Below, piece by piece: positions 1 to 9,982 of a DNA stretch of 64,000 nucleotides; positions within the stretch are counted from its first letter, which is position 1; each line of letters opens with the position of its first letter. Location of the stretch: assembly GCA_014802445.1 (NCBI GenBank), contig JAAVCF010000010.1, positions 100,620-164,619 of the forward strand. Reading direction: 5' to 3'. The notes under the pieces are model-generated. The model worked only from the letters and a program-made list of their open reading frames with translations, made no database searches and had not been told where the DNA came from. This DNA is from Bacteroides sp. Lineage in GTDB: Bacteria > Bacteroidota > Bacteroidia > Bacteroidales > Muribaculaceae. The translations under genes were made by a program, and so were the position numbers.

Positions 1-1637
1 AAAGCGACATCTTCCAGAGCGCAAAGGACTTCGGGTCGGCCGGTACGCTCTACCTCCAGTCGCGCCGCCCCGAGTTTGACGATGGCGAACGCTGGAAAGG
101 CAACGCCACCTTCCGCACCGGCTCCTTCGGCCTGGTGAACCCCTCGCTGAGGTTTGACTACAAGCTCTCGGAGCGCGTAACCGCCACCGTCAGCGCCGAA
201 TACACCTATGCCACCGGGCGCTACAAGTTTCGTTACCGCCGCCTCTACACTGACCACACCGTGGCGTGGGACACCACCGCCGTGAGGAAAAACGGCGGTA
301 TCAACGCCCTCCGCGCCGAGGCGGGAGTGTATGGCACCCTGCCGCGCGGCTACTGGCAGGGCAAGTTCTACTATTACGACTCATCGCGCGGCATCCCCGG
401 CGCTATTGTCAACAATGTGTGGAAAAACTCCCAAAAGCAGTGGGATAGGAACTTTTTTGTGCAAGGCCGATTCAGGAAGACGCTTAGCAACCTCTATGCC
501 CTGCAGGTCAATGCCAAGTATGCCCGCGACTACATGCGCTACCTCAACCCCGACACCACACTGATGTATATCGACAACGAGTTTTGGCAGCATGAAACCT
601 ACATCTCCGTGGCCAACCGCCTCTCGCCGCTGAAATGGCTTGACATCAACGCCTCGGCCGACTGGCAGTGGAACAAGCTCGACGCCACGCTGGCCAACTT
701 CTCCCGCCCCGTGCGCCACACCATCCTCGGCGCCCTCGCCGCGGCGGTGAACCAAGGTCCCTTCCGCGGCCAGGCAAGCATGCTCTGGACCCATGTGACT
801 GACCGCATCACCCTGGCCTCGGCCGAACACCCCGGCCGCACCTCGCGCTTCAGCCGCCTCACACCCGCCGTGTTTGTGTCATGGCAGCCCTCACGCCCCT
901 TGACTCTGCGCGCGTTCTACAAGCGCATTTTCCGCATGCCCACGTTTAACGACCTTTACTACACCGACATTGGTAACGCCGACCTCAAGCCCGAATATGC
1001 CACGCAGTGGAACGTCGGCGCCGTGCTCCAGCGCGACTTCCCCTCGGTGTGGTTCAACTCCCTCAACCTCACCCTCGACGCCTATTATAATAAGGTGACC
1101 GACAAAATCATCGCCGTGCCCAAAGGCACGGGGCAGTATCGCTGGATGATGATGAACATAGGAAAGGTGAAGATTCTCGGCACCGATCTCACCGCCAACC
1201 TCCGCTTCACCATTGCCGGACAAGTGTATCTGCTGGGACGCCTCACCTACACTTTCCAGCGTGCCATGGACTTTAGTGATCCCACCGACACCCGCCCCGG
1301 CGGCGCCGGCACCTACAAGGGCCAGATTGCCTACATACCCCGCCACAGCGGATCAGTGGCAGGCACCCTCCAATGGCGCCGCGCCGAGCTCAACTATAGC
1401 TTCATCTACGTTGGCGAGCGCTATCACAACTCCTCAAACATCCGCGAAAACTACGAGCCTTCATGGTACACCCATGACCTCTCCGCCTCCTATCGCCTCC
1501 CCATGCCCGGGCGCCGACCCTCGACCCTCAAGCTCGGCCTGGAGGTCAACAACCTCTTCAACCAGCAGTATGAGGTGATTCAAAACTATCCCATGCCAGG
1601 ACGCAACTTCAAGATTATCCTCACCTACGACATATGA
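1..1637 (+). CDS. btuB: TonB-dependent outer-membrane receptor, BtuB-like (5' truncated by window edge)
   Basis: The reading frame is open from base 3, so the gene starts upstream of the window; 544 residues of the C-terminal part are visible. They form the beta-barrel of a TonB-dependent receptor: alternating aromatic and polar strands, a TonB-receptor motif near residue 310 (FRMPTFNDLYY) and a last strand ending NFKIILTYDI. The plug domain and TonB box lie outside. The C-terminus (NNLFNQQYEVIQNYPMPGRNF) is what I associate with Bacteroidetes BtuB cobalamin receptors. The stop overlaps the next gene by 4 bases (ATGA), so both are translationally coupled. The following beta-propeller lipoprotein and cobalamin riboswitch support vitamin B12 as substrate. 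Another TonB substrate cannot be excluded from the barrel alone. Confidence 0.85.
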   Translation, partial: SDIFQSAKDFGSAGTLYLQSRRPEFDDGERWKGNATFRTGSFGLVNPSLRFDYKLSERVTATVSAEYTYATGRYKFRYRRLYTDHTVAWDTTAVRKNGGINALRAEAGVYGTLPRGYWQGKFYYYDSSRGIPGAIVNNVWKNSQKQWDRNFFVQGRFRKTLSNLYALQVNAKYARDYMRYLNPDTTLMYIDNEFWQHETYISVANRLSPLKWLDINASADWQWNKLDATLANFSRPVRHTILGALAAAVNQGPFRGQASMLWTHVTDRITLASAEHPGRTSRFSRLTPAVFVSWQPSRPLTLRAFYKRIFRMPTFNDLYYTDIGNADLKPEYATQWNVGAVLQRDFPSVWFNSLNLTLDAYYNKVTDKIIAVPKGTGQYRWMMMNIGKVKILGTDLTANLRFTIAGQVYLLGRLTYTFQRAMDFSDPTDTRPGGAGTYKGQIAYIPRHSGSVAGTLQWRRAELNYSFIYVGERYHNSSNIRENYEPSWYTHDLSASYRLPMPGRRPSTLKLGLEVNNLFNQQYEVIQNYPMPGRNFKIILTYDI

Positions 1638-2770
1638 CACTCTCCCGACTCACCGCCGTGCTCCTTGCGCTCCTTACGCTGGCCGCATGCCGCCAGGAGG
1701 AGCTGATTCCGCTGCCTGAAACCGAAATCACCCCCACTCCGACCATCAGCGGAGTGGACGGCTTTTATCTGCTCAACGAGGGCAACATGGGCTCCAACAA
1801 ATCGACCCTCGACTACTGGGACGGCACCACGGGCGAGTATCGCCGCAACATCTTTGCCGCCGCAAACCCCACCGTGCCCAAGGAACTGGGCGATGTGGGC
1901 AATGACCTGGCCATCTACGGTTCGCGCCTCTACGCCGTCATCAACTGCTCCAACAAGGTGGAGATTATGGACGCCGCCACCACCCGCAAGCTCGGCCAGG
2001 TGGACATACCCAACTGCCGCTGCATGGCCTTTGACGGCCCCTACATGTATGTGACCTCCTATGCCGGTCCGGTGAGAATAGATCCCGACTATAAGCAGAT
2101 TGGCTACGTGGCGAAGGTGGACACCGCCACGATGGCGGTTGTTGACACCGTCCATGTGGGCTATCAGCCTGACGGCATAGCCATTGTCAAAGGGAAGGCC
2201 TATGTGGCCAACTCCGGCGGCTATATGGTGCCCAACTATGAGAACACGGTGAGTGTGATTGACCTCGCCTCAATGCGCGTTGTTGACGCCATCGAGATTG
2301 CCATCAACCTCCATCATGTTGTGGCCGACAGGTCAGGCCGGCTCTGGATAAGCTCGCGTGGTGACTATTACGACACCGAAGCCCGCCTATTTTGCTACGA
2401 CCCTGCGGCCGGCAGGGTGCTCGCCGAGATGGAGTTGTCGGTGGGGTCTATGTGGCTCGATGGCTCGCGGCTCTATGTAGTGGCCACACAGTGGAGCTAC
2501 GTCAGCATGGACCGCGAGGCCTCCTATGCCGTCATTGACACTGACACACAGACCATCCTCACCCGCAATTTCATCACCGACGGCTCCGAGGCGAAAATCC
2601 GCATCCCTTACGGCGTGGCCGTCAATCCGGTGACAAAGGACATCTATGTGACCGATGCTCTTAACTATGTGAACCCCGGCAACCTCCACTGCTACACTCC
2701 CGACGGCAAGCTGCAGTGGACCGTGAGAACCGGCGACATCCCCGCCCATTTCGCCTTCCGCACCCGTTGA
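1634..2770 (+). CDS. btuG: BtuG-like surface beta-propeller lipoprotein (cobalamin capture)
   Basis: This 378-residue protein begins with a lipoprotein signal peptide (hydrophobic stretch, lipobox LAAC with the Cys near residue 19). The mature part is built of repeated propeller blades with YncE-like motifs (LNEGNMGSN, DGIAIVKGKAYVAN, VSVIDLASMRVVDAI, GVAVNPVTKDIYVTDA). In Bacteroides, BtuG proteins of this design sit on the cell surface, bind cobalamin very tightly and pass it to BtuB. Overlap with the upstream receptor gene (ATGA) and the nearby cobalamin riboswitch fit that role. A generic YncE-family propeller serving another TonB receptor is the alternative. No terminator is visible before the riboswitch promoter. 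Confidence 0.8.
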   Translation: MTLSRLTAVLLALLTLAACRQEELIPLPETEITPTPTISGVDGFYLLNEGNMGSNKSTLDYWDGTTGEYRRNIFAAANPTVPKELGDVGNDLAIYGSRLYAVINCSNKVEIMDAATTRKLGQVDIPNCRCMAFDGPYMYVTSYAGPVRIDPDYKQIGYVAKVDTATMAVVDTVHVGYQPDGIAIVKGKAYVANSGGYMVPNYENTVSVIDLASMRVVDAIEIAINLHHVVADRSGRLWISSRGDYYDTEARLFCYDPAAGRVLAEMELSVGSMWLDGSRLYVVATQWSYVSMDREASYAVIDTDTQTILTRNFITDGSEAKIRIPYGVAVNPVTKDIYVTDALNYVNPGNLHCYTPDGKLQWTVRTGDIPAHFAFRTR

Positions 2771-2781
2771 GGCTTCGCTTT

Positions 2782-2812
2782 TTTGGCGAGTGAATAAGTT
2801 TTGCTATCTTTG
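2782..2812 (+). promoter_or_regulatory. Bacteroidetes-type promoter for riboswitch transcript
   Basis: TTTG at 2782-2785 and TATCTTTG at 2805-2812 are separated by exactly 19 bases, matching the Bacteroides housekeeping consensus TTTG-N19-TAnnTTTG. It starts only 11 bases after the btuG stop, so the downstream gene has its own transcript beginning just before the riboswitch. Confidence 0.8.
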
Positions 2813-2816
2813 CCCC

Positions 2817-2996
2817 CGTGAAGCTGCGAGGGAACGGGGTGAGAAGCCCCGACAGTCCCGCTGCTGTGAGTCTCTGTGAGGCACTGCGCTTTATGTCACT
2901 GGGAAAGCCCCCGGGAAGGCGCGCAAATGCCGAGACAAGTCAGAAAACCTGGCCGCTTCCACCTTATATAATATATAACGGCCCGCGAGGACGGGT
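2817..2996 (+). ncRNA. Cobalamin (B12) riboswitch
   Basis: Conserved blocks of the cobalamin aptamer appear in order: GGGAA at about 2829, GGTGAGAAGCCCC at 2838-2850, CAGTCCCGCTGCTGTGA at 2852-2868, TCACTGGGAA near 2896, GGGAAGGC near 2913, and the B12 box AAGTCAGAAAACCTGGCC at 2937-2954. It is followed by a small hairpin (CCCG 2982-2985 / CGGG 2992-2995) ending 11 bases before the next start codon, which could be the expression platform acting on translation. There is no U-run, so premature termination is not the evident mechanism. An open frame at 2818-3000 is non-coding. Confidence 0.92.
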
Positions 2997-3006
2997 ATAG
3001 TGATTT

Positions 3007-4056
3007 ATGAAAAAGCATCTTTTTTCAGTTGCGGCCATGATGATTGCTGCGAGTGCGGCTATGGCTGTCAACCCCTACGTGGCTAAAGTGTATGAGTTTT
3101 GCCCTGCGCCGGGCCAGTTTATCCACGATGTGCCTATTCTGACGGATGATATGACCCCCGAGGAGGTCATTGCCGAGGTGGAAAGCCAGCTTTGCGGCAA
3201 CGACGATGACGGCGCCGCTCCAGGCATGGTATCGCTCGGCGCCTTCGGCGGCTATGTGGTATTCGGCTTTGACCATCCGCTGGTGAACGTCAAAGGGGAG
3301 TATGACTTGCGTATCTTCGGCAACTCATTCCGCGGCATGATTGACGACGAGGCCTACGGGTCAAGCGAACCCGGCATCGTGATGGTGTCGGTTGACACCA
3401 ACGGCAACGGCATCCCTGACGACGAATGGTTTGAATTGGCCGGTAGCGAATATCACTCAGAAGGGACATTCCACAACTTTGAGATTACTTACAAACGTCC
3501 TGCCGACAACACCACCGGCGTGAGCTGGACCTCAAATGATCCCGCGGCAGGGGAGGGGAGTGTGGAGCGCACACAGTTCCACACCCAGAACTTCTGGCCC
3601 GGATGGTATGCCGGCGAGACCCTCACCTTCCGTGGAACCCGCTTGGCCCCCAACGCGCAGAACACCGCAGAGGAGGGGGAAAACTGGGTGCTCCACGCCT
3701 ACGACTGGGGCTATGCCGACAATCTGCCCAACGACGAGGACCCCGGCCTGAAGCTCGACTGGGCCGTTGATGCCCAGGGCAACCCAGTGGAACTTGAGCA
3801 GGTTCATTTCATCAAGGTCTACACCGCTCTGGCTCAGAATTGCGGCTGGATTGGCGAGACCTCCACTGAGGTGTGCGGCGCGCAGGACCTCCATCCCGAA
3901 GCCCTTGCGGGCATCGAAACCATCGCCTCAAGCCGTCCTGACGATGCTCCGGAGGTGTTCTTTGACCTGCGCGGCATTAGAGTGGACCGTCCCACGGCGC
4001 CGGGCATCTACCTGCGCAGTCAGGGTGGAAAAGTGACCAAAATCATAGTGCGATAA
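3007..4056 (+). CDS. Secreted cell-surface protein of the cobalamin locus
   Basis: 349 residues with a cleavable signal peptide (MKKHLFSVAAMMIAASAAMA). The body contains the segment GGYVVFGFDHPLVNVKGEYD and a calcium-loop-like stretch VSVDTNGNGIPDDEW, typical of proteins annotated as PKD-domain or cell-surface proteins next to B12 transport genes in Bacteroides. The C-terminus (DLRGIRV...GIYLRSQGGKVTKIIVR) resembles a short type IX secretion sorting tail: inference only. Expression is controlled by the cobalamin riboswitch directly upstream and the gene is closed by a strong terminator, so it forms a one-gene B12-repressed unit. It probably helps corrin binding or handling at the surface; the exact role is unknown. 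Confidence 0.75.
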   Translation: MKKHLFSVAAMMIAASAAMAVNPYVAKVYEFCPAPGQFIHDVPILTDDMTPEEVIAEVESQLCGNDDDGAAPGMVSLGAFGGYVVFGFDHPLVNVKGEYDLRIFGNSFRGMIDDEAYGSSEPGIVMVSVDTNGNGIPDDEWFELAGSEYHSEGTFHNFEITYKRPADNTTGVSWTSNDPAAGEGSVERTQFHTQNFWPGWYAGETLTFRGTRLAPNAQNTAEEGENWVLHAYDWGYADNLPNDEDPGLKLDWAVDAQGNPVELEQVHFIKVYTALAQNCGWIGETSTEVCGAQDLHPEALAGIETIASSRPDDAPEVFFDLRGIRVDRPTAPGIYLRSQGGKVTKIIVR

Positions 4057-4071
4057 TCCATTTAGGAAATC

Positions 4072-4103
4072 AATCCCCGCTCCGGTTGAAGCGGGGATTT
4101 TTT
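4072..4103 (+). terminator. Rho-independent terminator
   Basis: A perfect 10-bp stem (AATCCCCGCT 4072-4081 with AGCGGGGATT 4090-4099) and an 8-base loop, followed by T to 4103. It ends the riboswitch-controlled transcript before the nuo operon. Confidence 0.9.
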
Positions 4104-4156
4104 AGCTTATGGTGCGGGTGTATGTTCTGTAACATGGTGAATTGGAATTGTTAAAA

Positions 4157-4188
4157 TTTCGGTAATTAAGTAATTTTGTCTATATTTG
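4157..4188 (+). promoter_or_regulatory. Promoter of the nuo-atp supra-operon
   Basis: TATATTTG at 4181-4188 is a perfect -7 element; TTTC at 4157-4160, 20 bases upstream, is a near match to the -33 TTTG. The only other intergenic promoters I looked for inside the following 17 kb (8146-8188, 15057-15092) show no such motif. Confidence 0.65.
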
Positions 4189-4339
4189 CAGAGATTTTCG
4201 GCACTTAGGGGAGAATATCGCCTCCAACTTTAACACTAATGCCGTGATACCGTGAACAGTAACCTTTGCAGGAAGATACGGTGACGCGTCAAACGATTCG
4301 TTACCATAGACGAAAGTAAATAATTAGAACGAGAGATAT
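4189..4339 (+). other. 5' leader of nuoA, about 150 nt
   Basis: Between the promoter and nuoA lies an untranslated leader of about 145 nt with no open frame and no terminator. It contains partly self-complementary stretches (GATACCGTG near 4245 and GATACGGTG near 4274). I do not recognise a known RNA family in it. Confidence 0.35.
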
Positions 4340-4708
4340 ATGTTGTCATTATCTATCCAGAATGTCACTCTTGCGGTGACGGCCGCCCTTACGGGTGTGT
4401 GCCTTGTTGCGCTTGCTCTGTGGCTTGCCGGGCTGATTTCGCCCCGCTCATTCAACGCCCAGAAGGGTGAGCCTTATGAGTGCGGTGTGCCCACCCGCGG
4501 CAACAGTATGGTGCAGTTTAAGGTAGGTTACTACCTGTTCGCTATCCTCTTTCTCATGTTTGATGTCGAAACTGTGTTCCTCTATCCCTGGGCGGTGCGT
4601 ATGCGCGAGCTCGGTGTGCAGGGTCTGCTCAGTATCGGCGTGTTTTTTGCTATTATTGTGCTGGGTCTTGTTTACGCCTGGCGGAAAGGAGCTCTTGAAT
4701 GGAAGTGA
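4340..4708 (+). CDS. nuoA: NADH-quinone oxidoreductase subunit A
   Basis: A 122-residue membrane subunit of complex I with three predicted transmembrane helices. Family signatures are visible: PYECGVPTRGNSMVQFKVGYY around residues 48-68 and LFDVETVFLYPWAV-like residues (FDVETVFLYPWA) in helix 2. It belongs to the junction between membrane arm and quinone-reducing module. First gene of the energy operon; its end overlaps nuoB by 10 bases. Confidence 0.97.
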   Translation: MLSLSIQNVTLAVTAALTGVCLVALALWLAGLISPRSFNAQKGEPYECGVPTRGNSMVQFKVGYYLFAILFLMFDVETVFLYPWAVRMRELGVQGLLSIGVFFAIIVLGLVYAWRKGALEWK

Positions 4709-5307
4709 CCACCAAAAGCATGCCCTACGAGGCGTGGAAGGACAATGAATATATCGAGAAGCTCGTTGATGAGCTTCGCGCCTCAGGCACCAACGTCATC
4801 GTTGGCTCGCTTGACAAGCTTATTAACTGGGGCCGTTCCAACTCGCTGTGGCCTCTCACCTTTGCCACAAGCTGTTGCGGCATTGAATTCGTATCGCTCG
4901 GCGCCGCCCGTTATGATATGGCTCGCTTCGGATGGGAAGTGGCCCGTTCGTCGCCCCGTCAGGCCGACTTCATGATGGTGGCCGGAACCATCGTTCACCG
5001 CATGGTGCCCGTGTTCCGTCGCCTTTATGATCAGCTGGCCGAGCCCAAGTATGTGATTGCCTGCGGCAGCTGCGCCATCTCCGGCGGCCCCTTCCGCAAG
5101 AGCTACCATGTGGCCAAAGGCATTGAGGACATTGTGCCTGTCGACGTGTTTGTCCCCGGCTGTCCTCCCCGTCCCGAAGCTATGATTTACGGCATCATGC
5201 AGCTGTCAAGAAAAATCAAGGTGGAGCGCTTCTTCGGCGGCGTCAACCGCCAGGAAAAGCAGCAGGAGTTTCTCAAGAACCATCCCGTAGAGGGAGTGAA
5301 TGACTGA
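4699..5307 (+). CDS. nuoB: NADH-quinone oxidoreductase subunit B
   Basis: 202 residues. It carries the N2 [4Fe-4S] cluster next to the quinone site: ligands are the tandem C59-C60 (TSCCGIEF), C125 (CGSCAISGG) and C155 (VPGCPPRPE). Length and motifs are complete. The start ATG lies inside the end of nuoA. Confidence 0.97.
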   Translation: MEVTTKSMPYEAWKDNEYIEKLVDELRASGTNVIVGSLDKLINWGRSNSLWPLTFATSCCGIEFVSLGAARYDMARFGWEVARSSPRQADFMMVAGTIVHRMVPVFRRLYDQLAEPKYVIACGSCAISGGPFRKSYHVAKGIEDIVPVDVFVPGCPPRPEAMIYGIMQLSRKIKVERFFGGVNRQEKQQEFLKNHPVEGVND

Positions 5308-5368
5308 TTAGCTCCGTTTTATCACCAATCATATCACAAAATCCTTAATTTCCATCACCTTGACCATC

Positions 5369-7006
5369 ATGGCTGCAGAAATCCAGGAAATTATATCCAA
5401 GATTGCTCCCGACGCCACCTTTGAAACCGGCGCGGACAACATACTCACCATCACCGTGCCTGATGCACGCTGGCATGAAGTGGCCCGCACACTCCGTGAT
5501 GATTCGGCTCTTGACTTCGACTTCCTTGTCACCATCGTCGGTATGGACTGGAAAACGTCGCTCGGCTGTATCTACTATCTCACCTCCACCCGCCGCAATG
5601 TGACCGTGGCCGTTAAGGTGGCCACTGACAATCGCGAGAATCCCATGCTCCACAGTGTCAGCGACCTCTGGGCTATCGCCGGAATCTTCGAGCGTGAGGT
5701 GTATGACTTCTTCGGAATCATCTTCATCAACAATCCTGATATGCGCCGTCTCTTCCTCAATATTGACTGGAAGGGATTCCCCCTGCGCAAGGACTATGAC
5801 CCCTCGCCCGAAATCAACCCCATGACCACGGAGAGCGAGCGTCAGACTGACTTCACCCAGTCATGGGTGGAACTCCCCGACGGCAAAATCGAGAAGCGCG
5901 AGCCGCGCGTGTTCGAGGCCGACGACTTTGTGGTCAACATCGGCCCGCAGCACCCCGCCACTCACGGTGTGCTTCGCTTCCGCACCGCCGTTAACGGTGA
6001 GGAAATCAAGAAGATTGACGTCTACATGGGTTACATCCACCGCGGTATCGAGAAAATCTGCGAGGGACTGACCTATCCCCAGACTCTCCATTTCATGGAC
6101 CGAATGGACTATTTCTCGGCCCATCCTTATCACCACGGCCTCTGCCTCACCATCGAGGAGGCTATGGGACTCCAGATTTCGCGCCGCGCTCAGGTGATCC
6201 GCGTGCTCATGGACGAGCTTTCGCGCATTGCCAGCCACTGTCTCTTCGTGGGCACCTACTGTATGGACCTCGGTGCCACCACGATGCTCTTCTACACCCT
6301 GCGCGTCCGCGAACAGATTCTCGACATCATGGAGCGCACCTGCGGCGCCCGCATGACATTCAACTATGAATGTATCGGCGGTGTGATGCAGGACCTCGAT
6401 TCCAACTTCGTTAAGGATGTGAAGGAACTGCTTGCAGTGCTCCCCAAGAACATTCGCGAATACAACAAGATTTTCACCGGCAACGTCATCGCTCAGAACC
6501 GCCTCAAGAATGTGGGCGTGCTCTCGCGTGAAGATGCCATCTCTTGGGCTGTCACCGGTCCTTCCGGCCGCGGTTCGGGCTGGGCTTGCGACGTCCGCAA
6601 AACCAATCCTTACAGCATCTACTCAGAGCTTGAGTTTGACGAAATCGTCAAGCATGAAGGCGACTCTTTTGCACGCTTCCAGGTGCGCATGGAGGAGATG
6701 GAGCAGAGCGCCCGCATCATCGAGCAGCTCATCGACAATATTCCCGAAGGCGAATATTGCGTGAAGGTGCCCAAGGTCATCAAGCTCCCCGAGGGACACT
6801 GGTTCCGCCGCGTGGAAGGCTGCCGAGGCACTTTCGGAGTCTATCTGGAAAGCGACGGCACTGTCAATCCCTATCGTCTCAAGCTGGCGCCTCCCTGTCT
6901 GCCTCTGGCTGCTGTGGTTGACCACATCACCCGCGGGCAGAAGATTGCCGACCTCATCACCATCGGCGGCTCAATGGACTACATTGTCCCCGACATGGAC
7001 CGATAA
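5369..7006 (+). CDS. nuoCD: NADH-quinone oxidoreductase subunit C/D fusion
   Basis: 545 residues from the ATG at 5369; a TTG at 5360 in frame is less likely. Residues about 1-140 are NuoC (30 kDa) with ASVFPAAGWFEREVYDFFGI-type signature (here IFEREVYDFFGI), followed by a linker and NuoD (49 kDa), recognisable from IGPQHPATHGVLRF and GYIHRGIEKICE. NuoD helps form the quinone-binding cavity. The C-D fusion as in E. coli is common in Bacteroidetes. A 61-base gap separates it from nuoB. Confidence 0.96.
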   Translation: MAAEIQEIISKIAPDATFETGADNILTITVPDARWHEVARTLRDDSALDFDFLVTIVGMDWKTSLGCIYYLTSTRRNVTVAVKVATDNRENPMLHSVSDLWAIAGIFEREVYDFFGIIFINNPDMRRLFLNIDWKGFPLRKDYDPSPEINPMTTESERQTDFTQSWVELPDGKIEKREPRVFEADDFVVNIGPQHPATHGVLRFRTAVNGEEIKKIDVYMGYIHRGIEKICEGLTYPQTLHFMDRMDYFSAHPYHHGLCLTIEEAMGLQISRRAQVIRVLMDELSRIASHCLFVGTYCMDLGATTMLFYTLRVREQILDIMERTCGARMTFNYECIGGVMQDLDSNFVKDVKELLAVLPKNIREYNKIFTGNVIAQNRLKNVGVLSREDAISWAVTGPSGRGSGWACDVRKTNPYSIYSELEFDEIVKHEGDSFARFQVRMEEMEQSARIIEQLIDNIPEGEYCVKVPKVIKLPEGHWFRRVEGCRGTFGVYLESDGTVNPYRLKLAPPCLPLAAVVDHITRGQKIADLITIGGSMDYIVPDMDR

Positions 7007-7068
7007 GCTCTCCCAAACCAAGATAAAAACCAATCCACTGTCAATTCTCTCTGACATCACATCACGTT

Positions 7069-8145
7069 ATGCAAGATTTTTCGATAGTCACCCAATGGAT
7101 TCACGGCACACTGACAAATTACGTGCCTGAGTGGCTTGCCATCGTATTCGAGTGTCTCGGCATAGGCATCGCCCTGCTGCTGGCCTACGCTCTGCTGGCT
7201 CTGTTCTATATCTGGTACGAACGCAAGATTTGCGCCGCGTTCCAGTGTCGCCTCGGCCCCAACCGTGTGGGTCCCTTCGGTTTGCTCCAGAGCTTCGCCG
7301 ATATGTTCAAGATTCTCATCAAGGAGCTCATCGAGCTGAAGAATATTGACAAATTCCTCTTCGCCCTCGCTCCTTATCTGGTCATCCTGGCCTCGATGCT
7401 CGCCTTTGCGGTGCTTCCCTGGGGCAACGGCATGCAGATTATCAACTTCAATGTGGGCATCTTCTTCCTGGTGGCTGTGTCATCAATCGGTGTGCTCGGT
7501 ATCCTGCTCGCCGGATGGTCATCAAACAATAAGTTCACCCTCATCGGTGCTCTCCGTTCAGGCGCGCAGATGGTCAGCTATGAAATCTCTATCGGTCTGA
7601 CCATCATCACCATGGTGGCCCTCGCAGGCACCATGAACGTGGCTGAAATCTGCCAGGAGCAGGAGCGCCTGTGGTTCATCTTCTCAGGCCACATCCCCGC
7701 CATCATCGCTTTCGTGATTTATCTCATCGCCGGCACAGCCGAGACTAACCGCGGCCCGTTTGACCTTCCCGAGGCCGAGAGTGAGCTCACCGCCGGTTAC
7801 CACACCGAATATTCCGGTATCCACTTCGGCTTCTTCTATCTTGCCGAGTATCTCAACCTCTTTATCGTGGGCGGCGTTGCTTCGCTGCTTTTCCTCGGCG
7901 GCTGGATGCCCTTCCACATTCCCGGATGGGAAGGCTTCAATGCCATCATGGACTGGATTCCCGGCATTGTATGGTTCTTAGGCAAGGCTATCTTCCTGTC
8001 GTTCATCATCATCTGGTTCAAATGGACCTTCCCCCGTCTGCGTATTGACCAGATGCTTACCCTCGAATGGAAATATCTCATGCCCATCTCACTGGTTAAC
8101 CTCGTGCTGATGGTGCTCACCGTCACCTTCGGCTGGTATCTTTAA
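7069..8145 (+). CDS. nuoH: NADH-quinone oxidoreductase subunit H
   Basis: 358 residues with about eight transmembrane helices. Signatures: ERKICAAFQCRLGPNRVGP near residue 50 (ND1 family) and the acidic loop FDLPEAESELTAGYHTEY that lines the quinone chamber. Ends 43 bases before atpD; no terminator or promoter is visible in that gap, so the nuo transcript probably continues into the ATP synthase genes. Confidence 0.97.
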   Translation: MQDFSIVTQWIHGTLTNYVPEWLAIVFECLGIGIALLLAYALLALFYIWYERKICAAFQCRLGPNRVGPFGLLQSFADMFKILIKELIELKNIDKFLFALAPYLVILASMLAFAVLPWGNGMQIINFNVGIFFLVAVSSIGVLGILLAGWSSNNKFTLIGALRSGAQMVSYEISIGLTIITMVALAGTMNVAEICQEQERLWFIFSGHIPAIIAFVIYLIAGTAETNRGPFDLPEAESELTAGYHTEYSGIHFGFFYLAEYLNLFIVGGVASLLFLGGWMPFHIPGWEGFNAIMDWIPGIVWFLGKAIFLSFIIIWFKWTFPRLRIDQMLTLEWKYLMPISLVNLVLMVLTVTFGWYL

Positions 8146-8152
8146 TAACTGA

Positions 8153-9703
<1,551 letters not shown>

Positions 9704-9743
9704 CATTAATTAACGTAATAGATAACATCCCCGCATAATCCCG

Positions 9744-9980
9744 ATGACACTTAAAATAATCTCAGCTGAGGATATCCTTTTTGAAGGTGAGGTCAAGGCC
9801 GTTCACCTTCCGGGAGCCATGGGCGCTTTCACCGTCCTGCCCCATCATGCCTCGCTGGTGTCCACTCTCGTGGCCGGAAAGCTGCGCTATGAAGCAGCCG
9901 ATGGTCAGTCACACACTGTGGACATTACCGGTGGAATCGCCGATGTGGATAATGACACCGTTGCCGTATGCGTCTACTGA
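9744..9980 (+). CDS. atpC: ATP synthase F1 subunit epsilon, short form
   Basis: 78 residues, covering only the N-terminal beta-sandwich domain (VHLPGAMGAFTVLPHHASLVS is the family core). The C-terminal helical hairpin present in the roughly 135-residue E. coli protein, which inhibits ATP hydrolysis, is absent. The stop lies 2 bases before the preferred ATG of atpB. Confidence 0.93.
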   Translation: MTLKIISAEDILFEGEVKAVHLPGAMGAFTVLPHHASLVSTLVAGKLRYEAADGQSHTVDITGGIADVDNDTVAVCVY

Positions 9981-9982
9981 CA

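Noticed and set aside
2818..3000. 60-codon open frame upstream of the 349-aa secreted protein
   Set aside because: It coincides with the cobalamin riboswitch; its codons are dictated by aptamer blocks.
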